64,000 bases of DNA from Bacteroidales bacterium (lineage in GTDB: Bacteria > Bacteroidota > Bacteroidia > Bacteroidales > GCA-2748055), in contig JARGFP010000010.1 in assembly GCA_029210585.1 (NCBI GenBank), forward strand, positions 1-64,000, written 5' to 3'. Position 1 is the first letter of the stretch. Each line of letters starts with the position of its first letter. Below, one piece after another: positions 1-7,344 of this stretch. Made by a program: the position numbers and the translations under genes. The notes under the pieces were generated by a model that saw nothing but the letters and a program-made list of their open reading frames with translations, searched no databases and was not told the origin of the DNA.

Positions 1-183
1 AATCCCGACCCCAATTTTTTCTTTTACTCTTGGGTGAGTTTCAAGCAAGTTCATAATGTCATTAAAGTCGTTCGTATTCAATTCTTCTCCAAAGTTGTAA
101 GCGTTCAAAATAGTCTTGTAGTGAGTTAATGCGTCCTTTTTAGTCGCAAATTCAATTTCTCCTATTTTGATTGGTTTTCTCAC
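1..183 (-). CDS. DCL/DUF3223-family protein, partial
   Basis: The gene runs off the left edge, so only its first 61 codons are present. The translation contains TKKDALTHYKTILNAY, then a GEELN...DF..I motif and THPRVKEKIGVGI. This pattern is typical of the DCL/DUF3223 family (plant DCL-like; bacterial members have no firmly known role, although plant DCL acts in rRNA processing). There is a TAA in frame six codons upstream and no ATG after it, so GTG at 183 is the best start. It reads in the same direction as the hypothetical gene at 405-1085 and the recombinase, and its start lies 32 bases beyond the inferred cassette junction at 215/214. It is therefore probably the cargo of a second cassette. 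Family assignment is from remembered motif similarity. Confidence 0.6.
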   Translation of the reverse strand, partial: MRKPIKIGEIEFATKKDALTHYKTILNAYNFGEELNTNDFNDIMNLLETHPRVKEKIGVGI

Positions 184-208
184 TTGTTCGTTGTCGTTTT
201 AAAATGCA

Positions 209-390
209 CCATAACGTTCGACGATATGTGGAGTGCCCGTGCCTGACGATAGGAAGGCTGGCGCTCCTTTTGCCATTCGTCTAACATCTTTCGAAGAATG
301 AATTTACGAATAGTTTTTCAGAACCAGGGTGTCATTTTGCAAAAGGTGTGACAAGGGGATTACATATATCGTTTGTTGTGCTTTCGTGCT
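209..390 (-). repeat. attC-like cassette recombination site (inferred)
   Basis: Read on the minus strand, this stretch starts with AGCACGAAAGCACAAC (390-375), continues with AAACGATATATG, and ends with CATATCGTCGAACGTTATGG (228-209). The outer arms share AAC/GTT boxes and CGATAT(AT)G, as the R and L boxes of an attC do. Inside are two nested stems: 216-224 pairs with 277-285 (one mismatch) and 230-237 with 260-267 (one G-U). The first box, GCACAAC, is the exact complement of GTTGTGC at the other end of the 405-1085 gene (1124-1118). That is the relation expected between the two ends of a circularised cassette. The core boxes deviate from the integron consensus RYYYAAC/GTTRRRY, so the identification is an inference. 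Confidence 0.5.
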
Positions 391-1123
391 TTTTTATTTC
401 ATATCTAATTATTAACTTTTGCTGTACCATCAAGAAAGTCATAACCGTTTGTCATTTCGTTAGTTCCGACAATTCTTGTCAGATATTTTCTAGTATCAAA
501 TATAAACTTGACTGAATAACCACCGGCAGCGTCAGAGCCGGAAAGGTAAATGTATAAGTTTTTATTGTCTCGCGTTAAATATGGTTCAACTTGCAAGTTA
601 TCCAGACAAATATGTGGCTGATAGAGGTTTGAGAATGCTGTGTCTGGAATAATTAGATTCTGCTCATTCCATTTAATTGTTAGTGATTTGATTTCTGATT
701 TGGGGATTGTTCCGTCAATACCATAGCTGTATCTACCGTCAATTATGTTTTTTACTAGTAAATAGTCCACATGTTTTTGTCCATTAATCAATTTATAAAC
801 TGTGTCAACAAGTTCATTCTCATGTTTTAAAGGTTCAAATGGCCCCTTAACAATTTGAATTTCAATTTTGTCACCGGTTTTGGTGGTGTAATAAAAATTT
901 ATAATGTCACTAGAACAGGTAAGCCCCTTGACTTTCTCTAAATGTTTTCGATCTTCAATATATATACTGTCAGCGGGAGTATTTAGTGCACTAAATAGCT
1001 CTTGTCGTAAAACTCTATCCCAATCTTGACCCAAACAAGTCAATGTTACTAAGAATGTCGTTATAAATAAAATGGTTTTTCTCATAATAGTATGTTTGGG
1101 TGATGGTCCAGCATGAAGCACAA
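215..1123 (-). mobile_element. Putative integron-type gene cassette (one gene plus attC-like site)
   Basis: If recombination occurs between G and TT of the GTT boxes, the cassette begins at 1123 (TTGTGCTTCATGCT on the minus strand) and ends with the G at 215, giving about 909 bp. It contains one gene (405-1085) followed by the attC-like repeat. The ends form an inverted repeat, 375-390 against 1110-1124, with one mismatch and one indel. The recombinase lies immediately upstream in the same orientation, and another cassette-like gene follows. The region is visibly AT-richer than the rest of the window, which fits recent acquisition. Exact ends are inferred, not demonstrated. Confidence 0.45.
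405..1085 (-). CDS. Hypothetical secreted protein (cassette cargo)
   Basis: I do not recognise this 226-residue protein. The start at 1085 gives MRKTILFITTFLVTLTCLGQ, a standard Sec signal peptide ending in the GQ common in Bacteroidota, so the mature protein should be periplasmic or exported. An ATG 36 bases further upstream would put a polar leader in front of the signal and is less likely. The mature part has mixed alpha/beta character with no membrane segment and no motif I can name. It sits alone between the recombinase and the attC-like repeat, with base composition clearly AT-richer than the chromosomal genes to the right. Cassette cargo genes often lack known relatives. Confidence 0.7.
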   Translation of the reverse strand: MRKTILFITTFLVTLTCLGQDWDRVLRQELFSALNTPADSIYIEDRKHLEKVKGLTCSSDIINFYYTTKTGDKIEIQIVKGPFEPLKHENELVDTVYKLINGQKHVDYLLVKNIIDGRYSYGIDGTIPKSEIKSLTIKWNEQNLIIPDTAFSNLYQPHICLDNLQVEPYLTRDNKNLYIYLSGSDAAGGYSVKFIFDTRKYLTRIVGTNEMTNGYDFLDGTAKVNN

Positions 1124-1200
1124 CTTGTTTTTAAGTAGAATAAAGTTAAGTATTTTATTTGAGTAGGGGTGTGTATGTCGACAAAAAGTACTTAAATGGA

Positions 1201-2577
1201 TTAGAGATCCATGTCGTCGAGGGGATTGGGTAGGTTTTTTAAATCGTTGTCTGCAACGTGGGTGTAGATCATTGTGGTTTTAATGCTGGTGTGACCGAGT
1301 AGCTTCTGGACGTAAGGGAGGGCGGCGCCTTTTGAAATCAGATGTGTGGCATAACTGTGCCTGAGCATGTGGGGCGTGACTCGCTTGGTAATACCGGCCT
1401 TCACGGCTGATCGCTTGATTACTTTCTCAATGCTGGTCGCTGAATACTGCTGGCCACCCTGGCCTTCCAGTAAAAAGTCATCGGGCTTGTATGCCTTAAT
1501 ATAACCTGTAAGTAACTTGTGCAGGTTTTTTGAAATGTATGCCGTCCGGTATTTGTTTCCCTTGCCATGAATTCGAATGGTTCCCGATTCCAGGTCAAGA
1601 TCGGTGGTCTTTAGTGCCAATATCTCAGCCCTGCGCATTCCTGTTGAATAAAGCAGGCTGATAATCAGCTGGTGCTTCTTATTTGCAATACCCTCTATCA
1701 TACGCTGGATTTCTCGCATGGATAACACCTTCGGCAAATCCTTCGCAGATTTCGGCCTGGGAAGCTCAATATCCTGCAAACTGATTCTGAATACCAGGTT
1801 GTATAAACTCCTGATAGCACTGATATGCATATTCAATGTACTGTAGGAATACCCCCTGTTTAAAACCATGTCGTTGAGGTACTCCTGTATCTCAAGATTG
1901 CCTATCTCCTGCAAATTCCTGCCTTGAAAATGACCAATGAAACGTTGTGCATATTCCAGGTAACTGACTGCTGTTCGATTGCTCCTGTTGCGAAACGACA
2001 GTTCCCGCTGAAACCTGTTAAGTACTGCAATATCTGCTTCACTCAAAACAGAAAGACTGGCCTGGGGACTGATGTTGTTTATGTGACTCGTTGACTTCGT
2101 CACTGATTCAATTGCTGATGCTTTTAATTCAAATGCATAGGCTTTGGCTGTCTTACATAATCGCTCGTAATTGTCACCCAGTGGAATGGTCCAGAACTTG
2201 TTAACTGAGTCGTAATGTGAACCTTCCAATACCCGGAGGGCTTTGAAAAATTTGGAATCAAAACTGTGCTTCACATACATCTTACCCGATTCCCTGTCAA
2301 GCCTGACATGTGCCTCCTTCTTTAGCTTCTCTTCTTCTACATCAATGATTTGTTTCAGGTCTGTCCTGTCTTCAATAAATACATATCTGCCATTGTACAA
2401 CCCATTCAGATATGATATAACTTCTGAATGATAGGTGATGTGCCACATTTTTAACCCGCCACAAAAACGGAATCCGCTTAAACGCTTAAATGCCTCAATC
2501 TCCATTTGGCCGATGCCCGGGAAGCCAAGCTGAATTATTCCTCCCAACCTGAAGAGTTTCGTGTCTATCTTTTTCAT
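1201..2577 (-). CDS. Tyrosine recombinase, integron-integrase-like
   Basis: This 458-residue site-specific recombinase has a SAM-like DNA-binding domain at about 180-280 and a catalytic domain at about 285-445. Visible catalytic residues are Arg in STGMRRAEI (about 315), HxxR in TPHMLRHSYATHL (H403, R406), His429 in LLGHTS and nucleophile Tyr438 in MIYTHV. The tail AGITK...TPHxLRHS...TTMIYTHV...PLD closely resembles IntI. However, the 20-odd residue insertion that marks classical IntI between the first Arg and HxxR is absent. The N-terminal 150 residues hold two copies of a module ending in K-M-W-H-I / K-F-W-T-I-P (about 10-58 and 90-142). It reads directly into the cassette at 215-1123. It probably inserts and excises cassettes; a Xer-like or element-specific recombinase is the alternative. 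Confidence 0.85.
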   Translation of the reverse strand: MKKIDTKLFRLGGIIQLGFPGIGQMEIEAFKRLSGFRFCGGLKMWHITYHSEVISYLNGLYNGRYVFIEDRTDLKQIIDVEEEKLKKEAHVRLDRESGKMYVKHSFDSKFFKALRVLEGSHYDSVNKFWTIPLGDNYERLCKTAKAYAFELKASAIESVTKSTSHINNISPQASLSVLSEADIAVLNRFQRELSFRNRSNRTAVSYLEYAQRFIGHFQGRNLQEIGNLEIQEYLNDMVLNRGYSYSTLNMHISAIRSLYNLVFRISLQDIELPRPKSAKDLPKVLSMREIQRMIEGIANKKHQLIISLLYSTGMRRAEILALKTTDLDLESGTIRIHGKGNKYRTAYISKNLHKLLTGYIKAYKPDDFLLEGQGGQQYSATSIEKVIKRSAVKAGITKRVTPHMLRHSYATHLISKGAALPYVQKLLGHTSIKTTMIYTHVADNDLKNLPNPLDDMDL

Positions 2578-3540
2578 AAGTACTGATGCGCTAATATTTC
2601 AATAAATAGCTGAAGGGTTTTTCTATTGGTTGTAAGAACTTTTTCTTTTTTCGATTTGAATATTAATCTGGCTCTATATTAATTTGATTCTAGCTGAAAA
2701 ATCTGATAGTTGCATGGCTCATAACTTGATACATAATTGGTTTTTTATAATTTACTTTTAGCGCTTCAGCACAATGCATTCTTCATTTATAGTACTTTTT
2801 GTTCTGTTAATGTGCTCAGATGGGAGAATATCCGGACAAAAGGTGGGCTTTTTATCAAATAAGGCAAAAAATATTAGTTCAAGGATTCTGGTAAACCGAG
2901 TTCGAAGAATATAAACGTCCGGGGAGTATAAAAAAACCAGTGGAAATGCATCTCCTGACCGCATTCCTGAAAGATTATTAACACATTGAAGCAGATCTGC
3001 ATGAGAAGACAGCGTATATTTATGATTGGGCTGAAGCTGTCTTATGTTTTGGCACACTGATGATGCAGTGTGCATCAATAAGATGTGCTAACGATTATTG
3101 ATGTATATAGTGTTGAAGCTGACACTTTACAGATGCTTTTATCGCTGGGACTGTGATGTAGACCATTTAAAGTGCCCTGCCTGAAAGATCAATCTGTCAC
3201 CTTTTAGTACCTTACTTCTAATCTCTTCGGGGTTAGTTCCCCGAAGCTTTGCTTCAAATAAAAGCTATAATTCCACTGATACCTCGTCAGCTCTGCTGCG
3301 AGGAGGTTCATTTGGCAGAATATTTCGAAGCACCTTCTGTAGGATAATCCCGATAGGCGCTACAGAGGTATGAAAAATATTTCAACTTCAAAAATTTATT
3401 TGGTTCTGGCTTGTCCAGGTTAGGAATTTCTGATTTTGTGGATGATGCATTTTATTGCCGAAAAGTTGCATATCAATCTTGCTGCAAAGTTAGTTAAGGC
3501 TACTTTCGCTATATTTGTTTCACAACCAATAGTAATATTT
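2578..3540. other. Long gap with hairpins and possible gene debris
   Basis: This is 960 bp without a convincing intact gene. On the plus strand a 46-codon frame (2774-2914) starts with MHSSFIVLFVLLMCSDGRISGQ, which looks like a signal peptide. Further coding-looking fragments follow in another frame (DLHEKTAYIYDWAEAV near 2995-3045), so a decayed exported-protein gene is possible. A minus-strand frame of 106 codons at 2758-3078 has no recognisable features. From 3225 the sequence turns into strong hairpins, listed separately. The gap lies between the recombinase and the Asp-box propeller gene, that is, at the boundary between accessory and ordinary chromosome. Confidence 0.4.
3225..3325. repeat. 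Cluster of short hairpins, IS200/REP-like
   Basis: CTTCGGGG (3225-3232) pairs perfectly with CCCCGAAG (3239-3246) around TTAGTT. The second arm overlaps a small GAAGC-TTT-GCTTC stem. About 45 bases on, CCTCGTCAG pairs with CTGCGAGG around a short loop. Tandem hairpins of this shape are typical of REP sequences and of the ends of IS200/IS605 elements, which are recognised as folded single strands. No transposase remains nearby, so this would be a remnant or a non-autonomous copy. A bidirectional terminator is a weaker alternative because there is no T-run. Confidence 0.35.
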
Positions 3541-6500
3541 ATGAAATATTTAAGCTTCCTCATGTTGTTCCTGGCAGGTGCAGCCATGGCACAGGACCCG
3601 GACGATACAATCCCGTCTTCCATCGTGAAAGGTCTCGAATTCAGAAATATCGGGCCGGCGTTCTCTTCAGGAAGAATCGCCGATATTGCCATCCACCCTG
3701 AAGACGAAAATACCTGGTACGTGGCGGTCGGCTCAGGAAATGTGTGGAAAACCACCAATGCCGGGGTTACCTGGATGGCCATATTCGACGACCAGGGTTC
3801 ATACTCCATCGGATGCGTGACCATCGATCCCAATGATCCCAATATCATCTGGGTGGGTACCGGCGAAAATGTGGGCGGACGTCACGTGGGATACGGCGAT
3901 GGCGTCTACCGAAGTCCGGATGGCGGAAAGACATGGAAAAATATGGGACTGAAACAATCCGAACATATCGCGGAGATCATCGTCCATCCCGAAAATTCCG
4001 ATGTTGTTTTCGTGGCTGCCCAGGGACCGCTATGGAACGGCGGGGGAGAGCGGGGTTTGTATAAAACCACCGACGGGGGCAACACCTGGAACCAGGTGCT
4101 GGCAGATAATGAATGGACCGGGGTGACAGATATCGCCATGGACCCCGAAAACCCCGACAGGATCTATGCCGCTACCTGGCAACGCCACCGCACCGTGGCA
4201 GCATTCATGGGCGGCGGCCCCGGCTCAGGGATCCACCGGAGCACCGATGGTGGTGCAACCTGGGAAAAACTATCGACCGGGTTGCCCTCCTCTGACATGG
4301 GGAAAATCGGGATCGCCATCTCACCTTTCGACACAGATATCATCTATGCTGCTATTGAACTCGACCGCAGGAAAGGAGGACTGTATATCTCCCGAAACGG
4401 TGGAAGCAACTGGACGAAACAGTCCGAAACCGTCTCCGGGGCCACAGGACCCCACTACTACCAGGAGCTCTATGCTTCACCCCACCACGAAGGAACACTC
4501 TACCTGGTGGATGTACGCATGCAGGTGTCCGACGACCACGGAAAAACGTTCAGCAGGATGAAGGAAACACGCAAACACAGCGATAACCATTCCATTAATT
4601 TCAGGAAAAGCGATCCCGACTACCTGCTGGTGGGAACCGACGGCGGAATCTATGAGAGCTTCGACCAGTCAGAAAACTGGCGGTTCATCGATAACCTTCC
4701 CGTAACACAATACTATAAGGTGGCGGTTGATGACGCCGAACCGTTCTATAATGTGTTTGGCGGTACCCAGGACAACGGAACCCATGCAGGACCCTCACGC
4801 ACAGTATACGAGGAAGGCATTCGCAATGCAGACTGGACCCATATCCTGGGGGGAGACGGCCACCAGACCGCTACCGAACCAGGAAATCCAGGGATCGTCT
4901 ACGGTGAAAGCCAACAGGGATACCTCTACCGGATCGACCGCATCACAGGGGAACAGGTGTTTATTCAACCCCAGCCTGGAAAAAATGAGCCGCATGAACG
5001 GTTCAACTGGGATACCCCCATCCTCGTGAGCGCACACGATCCGGCCCGCATCTACACGGCATCCTACAGGGTGTGGAGATCAGATAACCGCGGCGACAGC
5101 TGGAAAACCATTTCGGGCGACCTCACCGAGGGACTGGAACGCATCGAACTACCGATCATGGGCCGCAAACAAAGCTGGGACAATCCCTGGGATATCTATG
5201 CAATGTCCAACTACAGCACAATCACTTCCCTGGCCGAATCACCGGTTGAAGAAGGAATCCTGTATGCCGGAACCGACGACGGATCCATTTACGCCACCTC
5301 AGATGGCGGTGCCTCCTGGAAAAAGACCTGGATCGGATCCGTAAAAGGCGTTCCTGCTACCGCATTTGTCAATGACGTCAGAACTGATCTCTTTGACGCG
5401 AACACGGTTTATGCCGCACTGGATAACCACAAATATGGTGACTTCAAACCCTATATCATCAAAAGTACAGATACCGGTAAAAACTGGAAACTGATCTCCG
5501 GGAACATTCCGGACCGTACCCTTGTCTGGCGCCTGGTGCAGGACCATGTTAAAAAAGAATTGCTCTTCGCAGCCACAGAGTTCGGCGTATATTTCACAAT
5601 CGATGGAGGAACATCATGGACACAGCTGAAAGGCGGACTCCCCACCATCTCCTTCAGGGATATCACCATTCAGCGCAGGGAAAGTGACCTGGTGGCCGCC
5701 TCATTCGGACGGGGATTCTATATTCTCGACGACATTTCACCACTCAGGAAGATAACCCCGGAACTGCTTGAGGAAGAGGCGGTGCTGTTTGATGTGAAGG
5801 ATGCCTGGCTGTACCAGCCGAAAGGTGTAACGGTGGCGCCCGGAACTTCAGAATACAGGGCGGAAAACCCGCCATTCGGGGCCACAGTCACTTACTACCT
5901 CAACGAAGACCTTCAATCGCTGAAACAGGAGAGAAAGGAAAAGGAAAAGGAACTGGAAAAAGAAAATGCAGATATACCATTCCCGGGATGGGAAGCGGTG
6001 GAGCAGGAACTTGATGAGGATGAACCATTCCTGCTGTTTACTATCAACGACGAAGCCGGTAATATTGTCAACCACCTGCAGGCTCCGGCAAAAAAGGGAA
6101 TCAAACGGGTGAACTGGGACCTCAGGTATGCTTCGAAAGCCGGAATGGATCCCGATGCGGGAGCGGAAAAACTGCAGGTCGAAACCAACGGATACAGGAT
6201 CACTCCCGGTACCTATTCTGTATCCATGCATGCGGTACAGGAAGGGAAGGTCAGAAAATTGAACGATCCCGTTACATTCAGGGTAAAACCACTGTACGAT
6301 GGGGTGCTCGAGCCGGTTGCAACGCAGACCAGGGAGACCTTCAGAAAGGAACTGGATGATGCCATGCTCGCATATGCAACCGTCAGGAACCAGCTTTTGG
6401 ATGCGAAGAACCAGGTGCAGGTAATGAAAAATGCCTGCTTCCGGCTGGATGAAAATGCTGCCGGGCTCCTGGAACGGGCCTATGAAGCTGAAGATGCTGT

Positions 6501-6768
6501 TCGAAAACTGGATACCAGGATGACAGGACTGGATACGAAGGATGAAGTAGGGGAGAAACAGGTTCCCACCCCGGGCAACAGGCTGTCGGCAGCACGACAG
6601 GGCCTGTCCACCAGCTACGGACCCACGCAAATGCACAGGGAAAGCCTTGCACTGGCCAGGGAGGAATTGCAGCAGTTGAAGGCTGACATGGACAAGGTGA
6701 TCGGGGAAACACTGCCGGAGCTGGAGAATGTACTCAGAGAGGCAGGGGCTCCGATCATCTCAGAATAG
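3541..6768 (+). CDS. Sortilin/VPS10-type Asp-box beta-propeller exported protein
   Basis: This 1075-residue exported protein starts at 3541 with MKYLSFLMLFLAGAAMAQ, a clean signal peptide; a longer in-frame start at 3436 would put about 35 residues before it. At least ten BNR/Asp-box motifs of the form S/T-x-D-G-G-x-T-W are spread over residues 60-730 (TTNAGVTW, SPDGGKTW, TTDGGNTW, STDGGATW, TSDGGASW, TIDGGTSW and others). This gives one large or two stacked propellers as in sortilin/VPS10 proteins. Such proteins are common in Bacteroidota and often called glycosyl hydrolases, but no catalytic residues are assignable. Residues from about 740 have a linker and a charged helical tail with possible coiled coil (QERKEKEKELEKENAD). 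Ligand or peptide binding at the surface is the most I would infer. Confidence 0.85.
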   Translation: MKYLSFLMLFLAGAAMAQDPDDTIPSSIVKGLEFRNIGPAFSSGRIADIAIHPEDENTWYVAVGSGNVWKTTNAGVTWMAIFDDQGSYSIGCVTIDPNDPNIIWVGTGENVGGRHVGYGDGVYRSPDGGKTWKNMGLKQSEHIAEIIVHPENSDVVFVAAQGPLWNGGGERGLYKTTDGGNTWNQVLADNEWTGVTDIAMDPENPDRIYAATWQRHRTVAAFMGGGPGSGIHRSTDGGATWEKLSTGLPSSDMGKIGIAISPFDTDIIYAAIELDRRKGGLYISRNGGSNWTKQSETVSGATGPHYYQELYASPHHEGTLYLVDVRMQVSDDHGKTFSRMKETRKHSDNHSINFRKSDPDYLLVGTDGGIYESFDQSENWRFIDNLPVTQYYKVAVDDAEPFYNVFGGTQDNGTHAGPSRTVYEEGIRNADWTHILGGDGHQTATEPGNPGIVYGESQQGYLYRIDRITGEQVFIQPQPGKNEPHERFNWDTPILVSAHDPARIYTASYRVWRSDNRGDSWKTISGDLTEGLERIELPIMGRKQSWDNPWDIYAMSNYSTITSLAESPVEEGILYAGTDDGSIYATSDGGASWKKTWIGSVKGVPATAFVNDVRTDLFDANTVYAALDNHKYGDFKPYIIKSTDTGKNWKLISGNIPDRTLVWRLVQDHVKKELLFAATEFGVYFTIDGGTSWTQLKGGLPTISFRDITIQRRESDLVAASFGRGFYILDDISPLRKITPELLEEEAVLFDVKDAWLYQPKGVTVAPGTSEYRAENPPFGATVTYYLNEDLQSLKQERKEKEKELEKENADIPFPGWEAVEQELDEDEPFLLFTINDEAGNIVNHLQAPAKKGIKRVNWDLRYASKAGMDPDAGAEKLQVETNGYRITPGTYSVSMHAVQEGKVRKLNDPVTFRVKPLYDGVLEPVATQTRETFRKELDDAMLAYATVRNQLLDAKNQVQVMKNACFRLDENAAGLLERAYEAEDAVRKLDTRMTGLDTKDEVGEKQVPTPGNRLSAARQGLSTSYGPTQMHRESLALAREELQQLKADMDKVIGETLPELENVLREAGAPIISE

Positions 6769-6823
6769 TAACGGCGATGTAGTAAAGCAAAGGCCCCCGG
6801 GAGATTATTCAGTCATGCAATAT

Positions 6824-6958
6824 GTTCATCTTCCATGCCTGATGTTTATCTTCCTTGCCTGATGTTCATCTTCCTTGCCTGATGTTCATCTTCCATGCCT
6901 GATGTTCATCTTCCATGCGTAAAGTTCGTCTGCATAATCCGTAGTTCATCTGCCGTGC
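6824..6958. repeat. 20-bp tandem repeat array (left part)
   Basis: Units of consensus GTTCATCTTCCATGCCTGAT begin at 6824, 6844, 6864, 6884, 6904, 6924 and 6944, exactly 20 bp apart. The central copies are nearly identical and the last two are diverged. The array lies between the convergent-free ends of the propeller gene and the GH88 gene. It is broken in its seventh unit by the inserted element at 6959-7155 and continues to the right of it. No dyad symmetry or coding frame explains it. Confidence 0.9.
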
Positions 6959-7155
6959 CATTAGTGTCCGGTTAATTTTTATCGAATCTGCTGTAAGCCT
7001 TTATTAATAGGCACTCTAAGAGATATGATCTTTTTTCGATTTGAATTCAAAGAAGAATAATCTGTGGTATTTATAGATACAATTAATGTATATTTCATAT
7101 ATTGAGAATTTTACATTAGGTAATATATTGCAAATTGAATTTAACCCGACACTAG
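6959..7155. mobile_element. MITE-like insertion, 197 bp, with 9-bp target duplication
   Basis: Near-terminal inverted repeats TAGTGTCCGGTTAA (6962-6975) and TTAACCCGACACTA (7141-7154) match in 13 of 14 positions. The element is flanked by direct copies of CTGCCGTGC at 6950-6958 and 7156-7164. Removing 6959-7155 plus one 9-bp copy joins two pieces of the 20-bp array in perfect register, which is strong evidence for a true insertion. The interior is AT-rich and has no open frame, so a transposase would have to act in trans. The ends resemble those of DDE transposons, but I cannot assign a family. Confidence 0.8.
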
Positions 7156-7164
7156 CTGCCGTGC

Positions 7165-7205
7165 ATGAATTTCATTTACCATGCCTGAAGTTCATCTGAA
7201 GAAGG
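7165..7205. repeat. 20-bp tandem repeat array (right part)
   Basis: This continues the array at 6824-6958 beyond the inserted element. Five bases complete unit 7, a diverged unit lies at 7170-7189 and a partial unit GTTCATCTGAAG begins at 7190. Spacing stays at 20 bp once the insertion is removed. Confidence 0.75.
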
Positions 7206-7288
7206 CTGAAATCATTTCGGATTGTATGCGTTGATGCTACATGAGCATATCCAATGTGAACCGAAGATTGTGCATTCTTCATTCTGTC

Positions 7289-7319
7289 TTTGTGCCTTCG
7301 GCAAAACAGGCTATCTTTG
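7289..7319 (+). promoter_or_regulatory. Bacteroidota-type promoter for the GH88 gene
   Basis: TTTG (7289-7292), a 19-base spacer and TATCTTTG (7312-7319) match the -33/-7 consensus TTTG-N19-TAnnTTTG of the Bacteroidota primary sigma factor. The GH88 start codon lies 25 bases downstream, so the leader would be very short. Confidence 0.75.
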
Positions 7320-7344
7320 ATTTGCTAACCAAATGAATTGATTT

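Noticed and set aside
1-2577. Prophage or ICE remnant
   Set aside because: No phage structural, replication, relaxase or tra genes are seen. The recombinase is linked instead to cassette-like single genes with attC-like repeats.
2758-3078. 106-codon open frame on the minus strand
   Set aside because: No signal, motif or codon pattern supports it, and the plus strand of the same region has signal-peptide-like and other coding-like fragments. Kept only as part of the gap description.
5848-6636. 262-codon open frame on the minus strand inside the propeller gene
   Set aside because: No recognisable domain, wholly inside a well-supported gene with consistent Asp-box repeats.
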